The notes under the pieces are model-generated. The model was given only the letters and a program-made list of their open reading frames with translations. It had not been told where the DNA came from and made no database searches. The translations under genes were made by a program, and so were the position numbers. Positions 35,600-46,088 of a DNA stretch of 64,000 bases are shown piece by piece. Within the stretch, counting starts at the first letter, position 1. Every line of letters starts with the position of its first letter. The stretch is from Galeopsis tetrahit (Eukaryota > Streptophyta > Magnoliopsida > Lamiales > Lamiaceae), in the NCBI GenBank assembly GCA_963675135.1, contig OY776130.1, forward strand, positions 26,218,001-26,282,000. The letters run 5' to 3'.

Positions 35600-35771
35600 C
35601 CCCGAATACTTCCAAAACTAATGAAAAATCCGGATACGAAATTCGATTCCGGTCACAAAATTCAAAAAGGCTACCCACTCTAGCCTTATCTGAATTCCAA
35701 GGAATCAAAGCCCCTTGCCAATTACAAATTTTGATCACTCCTTCATCATCAATTTTACGATTTCTTTTCAT
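35600..35771 (-). pseudogene. Gene-start fragment, unknown product
   Basis: The minus strand encodes a frame from an ATG at 35771 with a basic start (MKRNRKIDDE), then IKICNWQGALIPWNSDKA and FCDRNRISYPDFSLVLEVFG. The frame reaches the LTR of the copia element and stops just inside it, so the element seems to have inserted into this coding exon. The AT-rich DNA on the other side of the ATG could be a 5' leader. I do not recognise the family. Confidence 0.4.
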
Positions 35772-36529
35772 GATTATTGGCGATTTTTTAATATTTTCTT
35801 AGACTTGTTTTTCTGAATTTTGGTATTCTTGTTGATGTTTGGGAGTGGAGCAGCTGGCGACAGGTGTGGCGAGTGGTTGTGAAATTTAAGATTTTGGTTC
35901 AACGTTGGAGGAAAACAATCCTACGTTGGAGGAAAACAACCCTGTGAGCGTTTTTTTTTTCTCAGTACTTTTGGAATTTCCGATGAATAGAGTAGGGGAA
36001 TGAAGGGATTGGGGTGATACTTTAATATTTAAACTTTTGTATTAGTAAAATAATAAATTTTTGAATTGAGTTTAATTAAAAAAAAAATTATAGTTAACAG
36101 TGCGTGAAGCTCACACACCATTTATGTTAGCATACGCAATCGTATAATAGGATAATGCATGGTTCTAAGTTCAAACATTTATCAAAGTCAAAAGTCTTAT
36201 AATATGCCATCATCTTGACAATGCTAATTTGTCGGTATGATCAATTTTACTGAAGCAGTGAATCAAAGTATACAAATTTAGTAACTTATAATATGCCATC
36301 ATCTTTGATTTTCCGGAACACTAGCTGGCTGAAAAATTGGAGTATAAATGAGCTGAAGCGAGTCAAATAGTGCCAACTGCAAAGCTCCAGCTCGTTTACA
36401 AAACTCGCAGCTCAAAACTCTTACTTAAACTCAATCGAGCTCACACAGTCACACTCGCTAAAAAAAAATCTGAAGGCATGTTTTGTTTGGTTTGGGACTC
36501 ACACGTCGTCCGACAACATTCCACGTCTT
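35772..36529. other. Gene-free AT-rich stretch
   Basis: No supported coding region. A short direct repeat, CAACGTTGGAGGAAAACAA-like, occurs twice at 35900-35942, and CTTATAATATGCCATCATCTT occurs twice at 36195-36305. Confidence 0.5.
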
Positions 36530-36960
36530 GTTCTATTTTTAGATTTAACATCCGAATTTCACCATCCACCAACATTCACCCCTAAAAATACCTATATATC
36601 ATACTATTATAATAATACGAAATTACTCACTCTTATACAATTGACATAACGTCTCACGTCTTGTTCTAGTTTGAGATTTAACATTCGGATTTCACCATCC
36701 ATCCAACTACATTCTCAATACTTATATATCCTACTATTATAATAATACCCAAATTTTCAAATAGTTTGAGATTTAACATCCGGATTTCACCATCCATCCA
36801 ACTATATTCTCAATACTTATATATCCTACTATTATAATAATACCCAAAATTTCAAATAGTTTGAGATTTAACATCCGAATTTCACCATCCATCCAACTAC
36901 ATTCCCAATACTTATATATCCTACTATTATAATAATACCCAAAATTTCAAAACTGTTTAT
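36530..36960. repeat. Minisatellite with units of about 95 bp
   Basis: Units start AGTTTGAGATTTAACATCCG at about 36670, 36768 and 36861, each followed by ATTTCACCATCCATCC and TATCCTACTATTATAATAATACCC. A more diverged unit lies at 36540-36625. Confidence 0.85.
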
Positions 36961-37949
36961 TGAGATTTTCCTATCCTACATAAACACAATCCCAAAAACC
37001 TAAGTAGAATCCACTCATAACCAGGATAACAAAAAGTTTAATTGTTCGATCAATTTCGCAAAGGTTTTTATTGCAAATTAGCAAAAAAATTAAGTCAAAA
37101 TACAACTTGTTTAACAAGTTTCAGATAATATATAAGAAAAACTCGCCAAGAACTTAAATCATTCTCATTCCCATATCAAATAAAAATCGAAGATTGCACA
37201 AACTCTAAATTCAATCAATCTGCGCTTGAGTTTGTCCTCTTAATTCTTGGGAGAGCAAGAAATCGATCTCTTAGTCTGGTTGTTGTAACGCGGAGACACA
37301 AAGATCGCTGATCACCACTTAATTTGTCAACTAAAAATACCTAACTATTCACAGTATGGGTTAATTACTTAATTTGTTGGGTGGGCTGGATTTAAAAAAT
37401 ATATATTAAAAATTACTTTCTCCGTTTAATTTCATTGTTCCCACTTTTTTTTTGGTTATACAATTTTATTATGTTCATTCCCTTTAAAAATAATAGAGAT
37501 TATTAACTAATAAGGTCATTTCTATAGTGTTTTAAGCAACTAAAAACTACAACTTTTAAAATTCCCTAATAAGGTCAAATTAGTGTCAAAAAACCTTAAA
37601 TGCCCTTAATATTCATATAACTCCTTAATTAATATATTTTACCCATTAATTCGAATTTTAAATTCAAATCTTAATTGCAGCACATTAATTCCCCAATTAT
37701 AGCGCATATTCAAAACAAATCTTGACCTTCTTAAAATCGAATCCTGACATTTCATTCCAGAAAACGTGATTACGATTTAATTCATCTCCATCATCGGTTT
37801 CTGGGCTGAGGCCGGCGTTCCTTTTTCCAAAATTTTCAGATTATAGCGAATTGATTCGTAGTGTTTGTGTGAGTGACTATTCAGATATTCATTGTTGGCG
37901 ATTTATTCTTAGAATCGTGCAACAATTCTGGGATTTTTGAAGGGACAGA

Positions 37950-38378
37950 TTGTGTTCGTTCCTGGATTTAGGGGCTGGAGGATCTGGAATCGAGTTTCAC
38001 GATGTGAGCTTGAAGAAGGAGTCTCAGGTTCAGCAGCAGAACGACGAATCTGATCTTGTTCAAGACATGGGGAAAGCCAAACAAGTCAAGAATGCAAAGG
38101 AGACGTTCGGAATTGCTCCAACTGCCACACTAGTTTCAACGTCTAGGCCTTCTTCGCCTATGAAGCGAGCCAGCCCTCTTGCAGTCTCTAAGTCGGCATC
38201 TCCAATGAAGAGGACGCAGAGGAGCGAATCACCTGGGAATTTCAAGAATCGGCCAAGAGGAATGTCGCTGGAAAGTGCAGTTACTAAGGAAATCATGCGT
38301 GAGATCAAAGAAGTGGAGGAGAGGAAGCAGTTACTCATCGCCATGGCTGTTGAAGAAGAAATAACGGTGAGTATGTAA
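37950..38378 (+). pseudogene. Captured or broken gene fragment, Ser/Pro/Lys-rich
   Basis: An open frame of about 140 codons includes two near-repeats ASPLAVSKSASPMKR and SSPMKRASP, then RGMSLESAVTKEIMREIKE and a charged helical end. It finishes at a good splice donor (ACGGTGAGT near 38366), so it reads as a first exon. No continuing exon is evident downstream. The frame has no upstream ATG in phase close by; an ATG in phase lies at about 38068. GC content is well above the flanks. I do not recognise the protein. Confidence 0.4.
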
Positions 38379-39400
38379 TTTCTCGAGAAATTGTGATTTT
38401 TTACTACTGCAAATTTTGTTAGTACTCGGGGATTAGGCGAAAAAAGGAGAAGTTTCATGGATACAGCAGCTTGATATGGAGGTGAACATTAGATATGCAC
38501 ATTATCGTATGCATGTATACATGCATATCGTATAGTGCATTTCACATATGCACATATGTAAAATGCATTTACCCTGTTTCCGTGCATATTAATATGCATA
38601 TCCATATATGAACCTTTTTCTAAGCTTATAAACTCATAATTTTATTACCCATTTCTACATACCAAAATTTATTTCATGCTATTCATATTAAACTTCATAA
38701 TCTTTTTTCATATATGTATGCATATTCAAACAATGGATTTTCTTTCCTTTTCTCACAGTGTTGATTTTCTTGAATGAACTTTTTACCGGAAACAATGAGT
38801 TTTCTTTCCTTGAAATCTCTCCGATGATGTCTGCAGAATATTTGGTAAAGAAATCCTGCATTAATTCAAAAGATTTGATGTAAATCTAATTAATATTTAT
38901 TAATTTCAAATTATTTGTGTAGATTCTCTAATCAAATGCAGATTATTTGGGAAATTAATCTCTCAGCTAGAAAGTCAGCCAATTGATTCGAAATTGCTGT
39001 ATTTTAGGAATTCTGAAAACTGGAAGGTGGTATAAAGCGCGTATTTCCAGGATATGCATTAATTATAAGGATTTGATGTTAATCTGTAAAATTAATTAAA
39101 TTCGAATTAATTTAAATGGTAAAGGGCAATTATGTCTTATTAGGTGCCATTTTGACCCTAATAGATTTAAAATAAAAACCTATTCCTTATTAGATAAATC
39201 TCTTAGTAAAATGGCCTTAACAAAAATTTACCCAAAATAATACTATTCACCCAAAAATTTACCCAAAATTCACCCTTCAACCATCACTTATTTACTGACA
39301 CTAACTTTATCAATAAATAATCACTTTACTTGTAAATGGACCCCACAACATCTCATCATACCTCCTAACCTTTTCTATTTTATACCTAAACTAGTCAATA
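38379..39400. other. Non-coding interior with ATGCAT-rich tract
   Basis: From 38490 to 38620 the sequence is dense in ATGCAT, TATGCA and ATGTATACAT words, giving a palindromic character. No coding frame is supported. Confidence 0.45.
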
Positions 39401-39559
39401 TTCATTAAAATCCGTGCCCGGAAAATGGACATAATAAAATTGAACGGAGGAAGTATTATTTAATAATATCTAAAATTGTAAAATTTTGGATTTGGAGATA
39501 TTGTGTACAATAAAAAGGTACAATTTTATTGTACATACTTGTAGTAGTATTTTATTTTT

Positions 39560-39630
39560 TTACATACATGAATTTAATAATTCATTAATTAAAGAATTGT
39601 TTGATTCATGAATTATTAAATTCATTATTA
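39560..39630. repeat. AT-rich inverted repeat (hairpin)
   Basis: ATGAATTTAATAATTCAT is followed about 15 bases later by its reverse ATGAATTATTAAATTCAT, giving a strong stem. Confidence 0.7.
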
Positions 39631-40152
39631 TATATAGTATGTAATTTAAAATGCTTATCTTAATTTTATCATATATTTGCAAACATTTTAGGTGCCACAT
39701 GTCACAAAATGATTGGTCTATTTCAGTTTATTTTTTCTCAAATCACTCTATTTCAAAAAAAAAAAATTCTTATTAATTTCACATTTATTAAATTTTTTAT
39801 TAATTTTAATCATTAATCTTAACAGTACATTTTTTATTCGAACTTTTGAATATTAAAATTTAAATGAAACCGAATTTCTATATTTTTTCGGAAAATTTTA
39901 AAAAAATTCTTTATATATAATAAATCTCTAATCTTTCATTTTTAAAATTTTGTTTTGTAGAAATTTTGATTCCTATCTTCGTTTTCCTCATTATTTTTTA
40001 TTTAGGGAAAGTCTTATATGCACCATACACACCAAATTAATTAGGTGCACACGCTTTTTAACTGTTATTTTATACAGACCTCCTCCTCCTTTTTTCTTCT
40101 ATTTTTTTTTTTTTGGAGTGAAAATTTCCAAAATTAATTTAGGCACCGCAGA

Positions 40153-40467
40153 ATGAATCGGAGACTCAGTGTTACCAAATCGCCCTCATCAAGCAAACGC
40201 TTCATATTCGTCGCATCTTTTTCACACTCTCGAGACAACGCCATGGCTTTGATCGGAGAAATTAGTTCAGAGAATTTGCTGATGTTGTATGTGACGCAAC
40301 TTATTTTCTGGTCGAGTGCGACGACGGGATCGAGGATGGTGCAGTGGTTTCAGACAAAGAGGCCGCCACGGCGGCCCGGGCTTGGCGGCAGCGGATTGTT
40401 GCCTTTGACGATTAGTTTGATTCCGAGTAATTGTCACATACAATTGTTTCAGGTAAAGGAAGATTGA
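40153..40467 (+). pseudogene. Possible gene-start fragment, unknown
   Basis: An ATG at 40153 opens a 104-codon frame with a Ser/Arg-rich start (MNRRLSVTKSPSSSKRF) and a GC-rich middle encoding VQWFQTKRPPRRPG. The compositional jump relative to flanks suggests a former exon. A donor-like CAGGTAAAG occurs near the end (about 40449), so the true exon may stop there. The frame has no family match that I recognise. Confidence 0.3.
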
Positions 40468-40797
40468 GATACACTCTAAATATACACAATATAATGCATC
40501 CAAATCTGTATACTAAATTCTATAATGGGGTTTGTAAACATTAGTTGTGGCCATTGTTTCATTTATATGAGAATTTAGGTTTTGTAAACAGCAGTTATGG
40601 CCTTTGTTTCATTATGCCTGATCCTAGGGTAGGTTTAATAGAAGATTCACTAGTACATATTTAAGCTTGGAGAGCTGCACTTGGAGAGCTCTTTTTTTCA
40701 AAAAGCTCTCCAAGATACAATTTGAAAAGCGGTTATTAAAAAAAACATATGTGCGTTTTTAATTTCAATCTAAATTCAAAAAAATTGTTCTCCCCCA

Positions 40798-40965
40798 AAC
40801 CGCCGTCGCCTCCCTCCCTCTCTCTTCTCGCGCCGTCGCCTCCCTCCCTCTCTCTTCTCGCGCTGTCGCCTCCCTCCCTCTCCCTCCTCGCGCCGTCGCC
40901 TCTGTCCCTCCCACTCCTTCGTCGCCGTCGACTTCCTCTCCAGCCGTCGCCCAGCTCCCTCCCAC
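40798..40965. repeat. CCGTCGCCTCCCTCCCTCTC tandem repeat
   Basis: Three to four copies of a 30-bp unit CGCCGTCGCCTCCCTCCCTC followed by TCTTCTCG or similar, then variants. The Ser/Pro/Leu-rich and Arg/Glu-rich frames over it are by-products of the repeat. Confidence 0.85.
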
Positions 40966-41113
40966 TGTTGTAGGTACGTACTCTTATATACTATATATAT
41001 ATATATGTACATTTGTATTTATATGTATATTGGTGTTTGAAGCCCACAAAGTGTTTGATAATATGTTTGTGTGAGGGATATTATAAAAGTCGATTTGTAA
41101 TCGTCTAACCCGC

Positions 41114-41345
41114 GTGTTGATATGCCTTGAATCACACACTTCGCTGAGTTAGTCGGGGGTCTCGCTGTTTTATCTCAGTGCTATATATATGGTCTTTGAG
41201 ATCTGTAATCTGTAACCCTAATTTGATAATAAAATCCGTTCTCCTCTCTGCCCGTGGACGTAGCCAATTCATTGGTGAACCACATAAATCACTTGTCTTC
41301 TTTACGTTTCTTGTTCATGCTCTATAATCCTATTCTGTCACAACA
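41114..41345 (+). repeat. 5' LTR of the Tork-type element
   Basis: TG...CA ends, with GCTATATATATGG as a TATA-like element at about 41190 and AATAAAAT at about 41229 as a polyadenylation-like word. Confidence 0.9.
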
Positions 41346-41347
41346 AA

Positions 41348-41362
41348 CTGGTATCAAGAGCC
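41348..41362 (+). promoter_or_regulatory. Primer binding site
   Basis: TGGTATCAAGAGCC lies two to three bases after the 5' LTR and matches the complement of the initiator tRNA-Met 3' end (TGGTATCAGAGC) except for an extra A. Confidence 0.8.
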
Positions 41363-41423
41363 TGGTCGTTTCGATCAAGTTTTTTTTTTTCCGCACTGTT
41401 AGGGTTTTTGGAGCCGATCGAGA

Positions 41424-42245
41424 ATGTCTGCTTTCAACGTAAAGGTTGACAAATTCACCGGGAGAAATAGTTTTGGCCTATGGCAAATAAAGATGCGATC
41501 TCTGCTGAAGCAGCAGGGTTTGTGGGCGCCGCTATCAGGAAAACCTAAATCTGAGGATGTAACTGAAGAAGAGTGGAATACCCTAGAAGAAAAGGCCCAC
41601 TCGACTATCATGCTATATCTGTCTGACGATGTTATCATCGAGGTTGCGGATCAGGAAACTACCGATGGTCTCTGGAAGAAGTTAGAGAGTCTCTACATGA
41701 CGAAGTCTCTAACCAACAAATTGCTTCTGAAGCAACGTCTGTTCCGTTTACGCATGCAGGAAGGTACATCTCTTCGGGATCATCTAGATAAATTAAATAA
41801 AATTTTACTAGATTTGCGTAATATTGATGTTAAAGTAGAAGATGAGGACGCTGCTTTAATTCTGTTAGTATCTTTGCCTGAATCGTATGAGAATTTTGTT
41901 GAATCGTTCATTACTGGGAAAGATACTCTGTCTCTGGAAGATGTTCGATCTGCTCTCCACAGCAGAGAAGACCGTCAACAGGCAACTGGCTCGGCCACAG
42001 AAAATCAGGCATCGGGGCTGTATGTTACGGGTAAGGGACAAAAGAAATCTGGGAAGAAAACTGGGAAGCCGAATCAGAAAGGTTCAAAAGGTCCTAAACC
42101 CGATGACATCTGCAATTACTGTAAAGAACCAGGGCACTAGAAGAATGATTGTCCTAAGAAGAAGAGGAAGCAGGAGAAGAAAGATGGTGTCGGCGGTTCT
42201 GCAGCTGTTGCAGAAACTGATACAAATTCTGAATATGATCTGGCC
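41424..42245 (+). pseudogene. gag of the Tork-type element (in-frame stop)
   Basis: The frame starts MSAFNVKVDKFTG at a good ATG. It carries the copia gag (UBN2/DUF4219-like) signature: FGLWQIKMRSLL, ETTDGLWKKLESLYM and a DLRNID region. A CCHC zinc knuckle (CNYCKEPGH, one residue, KNDC) follows. A TAG at 42138-42140 falls inside the knuckle, at the position that is commonly Trp, consistent with a single TGG-to-TAG change. The frame continues unbroken after it into the protease. Confidence 0.9.
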
Positions 42246-43673
42246 TTGGTTGCAGCTGGACAGTCACATCGTAATGATGTGTGGGTTCTTGATTCTGGGG
42301 CATCATACCACATTTGTCCTAACAGGGAGTTCTTCTCGACCTATGAGCAGATAGATGGAGGAAATGTTACCATGGCTAATAGTGCTGCCTGCAAGGTGGT
42401 TGGGATTGGCTCAGTCAGGATACGGACACATGATGGGGTATTCTGCACCTTGGATGAAGTCAGGCATGTTCCACAGATGACGAAGAATCTGATATCATTG
42501 AGTCTACTTGACAGCAAGGGTTTCAGTTTCAAAGGTGAAGGTGGAGTTATGTATGTTTGTCAAGGTTCAAAGGTGGTTCTGACAGGCTTGAAACGTGGTA
42601 CCTTATATTATCTGCGAGGTTCCACTGTGACAGGTTCTGCTAATGTTGCATCATCTGAGGTTCAGACCATGGATATGACCAGGTAGTGGCATATGAGGCT
42701 CGGTCATATGGGAGAAAGAGGGATGCAGATTTTGTCTAAGCGGGATCTTCTTTCTGGGCATAAAGTGCAGAGTCTTGAATTCTGCGAACATTGTGTATTT
42801 GGGAAGCTTCATCGCAGCAAGTTCCCAAAGAAGGCAGTTCATCAGACCAAGGGGAATCTTGACTACATTCATATGGATTGTTGGGGTCCGTCACGTGTTG
42901 AGTCTATTGGAGGCCACAGATATTTTGTGTCTATGATTGATGACTACTCAAGGATGACTTGGGTAATTATGATGAAACACAAAAGTGAAGCTTTCAAGAA
43001 ATTCAAGCAGTGGAAGGCGTTGGTAGAAAATCAGACTGGGAAGAAGATCAAGAGACTGCGAACTGATAATGGCCTGGAGTTCTGTTCGTCTGAGTTCAAT
43101 GAGTTCTGCAAGGATGCAGGGATTGCTCGACACCACACTATCCGACATACACCGCAGCAGAATGGTGTGGCAGAGCGCATGAATCAGACATTGCTGGAGA
43201 GAGCGAGATGCATGCTCTCGAATGCTGGTTTGGCTAGAAAGTTCTGGGCAGAAGCAGTAAACACGGCGTGCTATCTGATCAACCGTGGTCCACACACTGG
43301 CATTGATTGCCAGACACCTTATGAGGTATGGTCTAATAAACTTGCAGATTATTCTTTGTTGAAGGTTTTTGGCTGTACTGTTTACTATCATGTTAGTGAG
43401 GGTAAATTAGAACCAAGAGCTAAGAAGGGTATATTTGTTGGTTTCGGGGATGGAGTTAAGGGATATAGAATCTGGTCACCTTCAGAGAATAGAGTTATAT
43501 TCAGTAGGAATGTGATTTTTGATGAGAATTCTATGCTTAACCCCATTGTGAAGTCTGTTTGTACAGAAAATTGTAGTAATGTTAAACAGGTGGAGCTGCA
43601 AGTCACTCTCGATGAGAGTAAATCACAACTCCAAGGTGGAGAAGATCAACATACTACTGCTGAAAGTACATAG
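42246..43673 (+). pseudogene. Protease and integrase of the Tork-type element
   Basis: In the same frame as gag: WVLDSGASYHICPN is the aspartic protease active site. The gag-pre-integrase and zinc region (HMRLGHMGERG ... CEHCVFGK) and the integrase core follow, with D in IHMDCWGPS, D in LRTDNGLEF and E in NGVAERMNQ. A TAG at 42684-42686 separates protease from integrase just before WHMRLGHMG. The frame ends at a TAG (43671-43673), where a one-base shift leads into the RT frame. Confidence 0.9.
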
Positions 43674-45349
43674 CTGTTGATAGAGCTAGGAGAACAGGCG
43701 TGAAGCCTCCTGTGCGGTACGGTTTTGAGGATATGGTGACTTATGCATTACAAGTCGCTGACGAGGTGGAAGAGGAAGAACCATCTGCAGGTGAACCATT
43801 CACCTACAGAGAGGCTGTTTCATGCAGTGAGTCGGCCCAATGGCTCGCTGCAATGAGAGAAGAGATGGAATCACTTGCCAAGAATGAGACTTGGGAGCTA
43901 GTCAAACGGCCTAAGGAGAGGAAGATTGTTACTTGCAAATGGATATTCAAGAGGAAGGAAGAAACCACACCTGGTGAGGGTGTGAGATACAAAGCTCGGC
44001 TAGTTGCAAGAGGGTTCACACAGAAGGAGGGGGTTGATTATAATGAGATATTCTCACCAGTGGTCAGACACACTTCCATCAGAGTGTTACTAGCAATGGT
44101 GGCACATCAGGATTTAGAACTTGAGCAACTAGATGTGAAGACAGCTTTTCTACATGGAAAGCTTGAAGATGATATCTACATGACTCAGCCAGAGGGGTTC
44201 CAGGTTCCGGGGAAGGAAGATTATGTTTGCAAGTTGATGAGGTCTCTATATGGGCTAAAGCAGTCTCCAAGGCAGTGGTATAAGAGGTTTGATAGTTACA
44301 TGATCCAGTTGGGATACAACAGGAGTCCGTATGATTGTTGTGTGTACCACAATAAAGCTGATGATGGTTCCATGATCTATCTCGTCCTGTATGTGGATGA
44401 TATGCTCATAGCTGCGAAGTCCAAGTCTGATATTCAGAAGTTGAAGGATCTGCTCAGTGCTGAGTTCGATATGAAGGATTTGGGTGCTGCCAAGAAAATT
44501 TTGGGAATGGAGATATATAGGGAAAGAGAGAAGAAGAAGCTCTTCTTGTCACAGAAGAGTTACATTCAGAAGATCTTGTCTAGATTTGGCATGTCTACCG
44601 CCAAGCCTATTGATACTCCAAGTGCTACAAATATTCACTTATCTACTGATTATGCACCTAAAACTGTAGCTGAGCAGGTGTACATGTCTCGAGTCCCATA
44701 CTCTAATGCAGTAGGGAGTTTGATGTATGCTATGGTCTGCACTAGACCAGATCTCGCACATGCTGTTAGTGTTGTCAGCAGGTTCATGGGACGACCTGGA
44801 AAGGAGCATTGGCAAGCTGTGAAGAGGATTTTTCGTTATCTCAGAGGTACGTCTGATGTTGGCCTCATTTATGGAGGTGATGCTCACGTTTCTGTGACTG
44901 GTTATTCTGATTCTGACTATGCTGGAGATGTTGATAGTAGAAGATCTATGACTGGTTATGTTTTCACTCTTTGTGGTTCTGTTGTTAGTTGGAAGGCAAC
45001 TCTGCAGGCTACAGTCACTTTGTCTACAACTGAAGCAGAGTATATGGCACTGACAGAAGCTGCTAAAGAGGGAGTTTGGTTGAAAGGGCTTGTAGGTGAT
45101 CTTGGTCTTCATCATGATCAAGTTATTGTATTCTGTGACAGTCTGAGTGCAATCTGTTTGACCAAGGATCAGGTCCATCATGAGAGCACCAAGCATATTG
45201 ATGTGAGGTATCATTTTCTGAGGAATGAGCAGAGAATCAAGGTGATGAAAGTAGGTACTGCTGATAATCCTGCTGACATGTTCACCAAGCCGGTCCCACA
45301 TAGCAAGTTTCGACATTGTTTGAACTTGCTAAATGTTACAAGCTGTTAG
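43674..45349 (+). pseudogene. RT and RNase H of the Tork-type element
   Basis: About 550 codons open from RARRTGVKPPVRYGFED onwards. RT motifs are complete: ETWELVKRP, CKWIFKRK, the KARLVARGFTQ block, EQLDVKTAFLHG, LYGLKQSPRQW and catalytic YVDDML. RNase H has YSDSDYAGD, SSTTEAEYMAL-like VTLSTTEAEYMAL and the tail NPADMFTKP. It is in a different phase from integrase because of one indel near 43660-43675. Apart from that shift it looks functional. A purine-rich GGTGGAGATTTG precedes the 3' LTR. Confidence 0.9.
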
Positions 45350-45448
45350 TTGCCCAAGGAGGGCAAATCTGAGGCAGAAAGGAGGAGTCTGTTCATCTGG
45401 CATTGTAATGATGCATCTGCAAGGAAGATTCAAGTCAAGGTGGAGATT

Positions 45449-45679
45449 TGTTGATATGCCTTGAATCACACACTTCGCTGAGTTAGTCGGGGGTCTCGCT
45501 GTTTTATCTCAGTGCTATATATATGGTCTTTGAGATCTGTAATCTGTAACCCTAATTTGATAATAAAATCCGTTCTCCTCTCTGCCCGTGGACGTAGCCA
45601 ATTCATTGGTGAACCACGTAAATCACTTGTCTTCTTTACGTTTCTTGTTCATGCTCTATAATCCTATTCTGTCACAACA
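45449..45679 (+). repeat. 3' LTR of the Tork-type element
   Basis: Matches the 5' LTR except for the difference noted in the element entry. It is followed by CCGCG, the target duplication. Confidence 0.95.
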
Positions 45680-46088
45680 CCGCGTTCTCATTGGATGCTT
45701 CAAATTTAAAAATTAGGATTTTTGTCAAACAGTAAAATAAATAAGGATTTTTGTCTAGAATGTTGTATTTAAATTGTGCATATATCAAATTTGAGGTAAA
45801 ATAAAGATAATAGCAGCAGATCAGAAAAGTTTGTCATTTATGTCTAGTAAATGAATTAATGTTAAGTTTGGCCTGTGAAACTGTTGCAATTATTGATTCT
45901 TGTGTTTGCTAACGATGAAAAAAAAATCGAGTCTAGTGAACTTGTTCTATATCCTGCTTAAAGCAAACTGCATAATATGAGAGTTTTGGTGTATATTTGT
46001 TAGCTAATAATCATAGAATTAATAAGGATGCCTTTGAAATTCAGAGGTTGAACTAACCAGTTATTACTTTTACATTTTTACATTTTAC

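Larger units (their letters stand above)
32574..35600 (-). mobile_element. Non-autonomous Ty1/copia element with nested insertions
   Basis: Direct copies of an LTR that opens TGTGAGAATTATATTC flank a 1.4 kb interior on the minus strand. The 3' LTR is at the left (32574-32953, interrupted by a MITE) and the 5' LTR at the right (34341-35600, interrupted by a solo LTR). A tRNA-Met-type primer site is degraded next to the right LTR (ATTGTATGAGCC on the minus strand) and better preserved at about 33905 (TGGTATCAGCC). Only the extreme RNase H tail of pol remains, beside a tandem array. GTTAC flanks the left edge and GTTACCCCC occurs at both right-hand LTR edges, so the exact TSD is uncertain. Confidence 0.65.
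37427..39452. mobile_element. Inverted-repeat element carrying a gene fragment
   Basis: The left end reads CTTTCTCCGTTTAATTTC and the right end, reversed, CTTCCTCCGTTCAATTTTATT, both beside TA, like Stowaway/mariner termini. Further inside, 37515-37660 and the reverse of 39100-39190 share CTAATAAGG, ATGCCCTTAA and TTAATTCGAATTT words. Between the arms lies a GC-richer coding-like segment. The right 230 bp also resembles MITE B. One element with a captured gene piece is possible, as is a chance pairing of separate MITE ends. Confidence 0.4.
41114..45679 (+). mobile_element. Young Tork-type Ty1/copia element inside CACTA-3
   Basis: LTRs of about 231 bp (41114-41345 and 45449-45679) open TGTTGATATGCC and end CTGTCACAACA. 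I saw one clear base difference between them (CACATAAATC versus CACGTAAATC) and possibly one indel. CCGCG flanks both sides, a perfect 5-bp TSD. A tRNA-iMet-type primer site (TGGTATCAAGAGCC) follows the 5' LTR. The body has the order gag, protease, integrase, RT, RNase H, as in Tnt1/Tork elements. Confidence 0.95.

Noticed and set aside
40749..41012. Ser/Pro/Leu-rich and Arg/Glu/Gly-rich frames on opposite strands
   Set aside because: Both come from the CCGTCGCCTCCCTCC tandem repeat.
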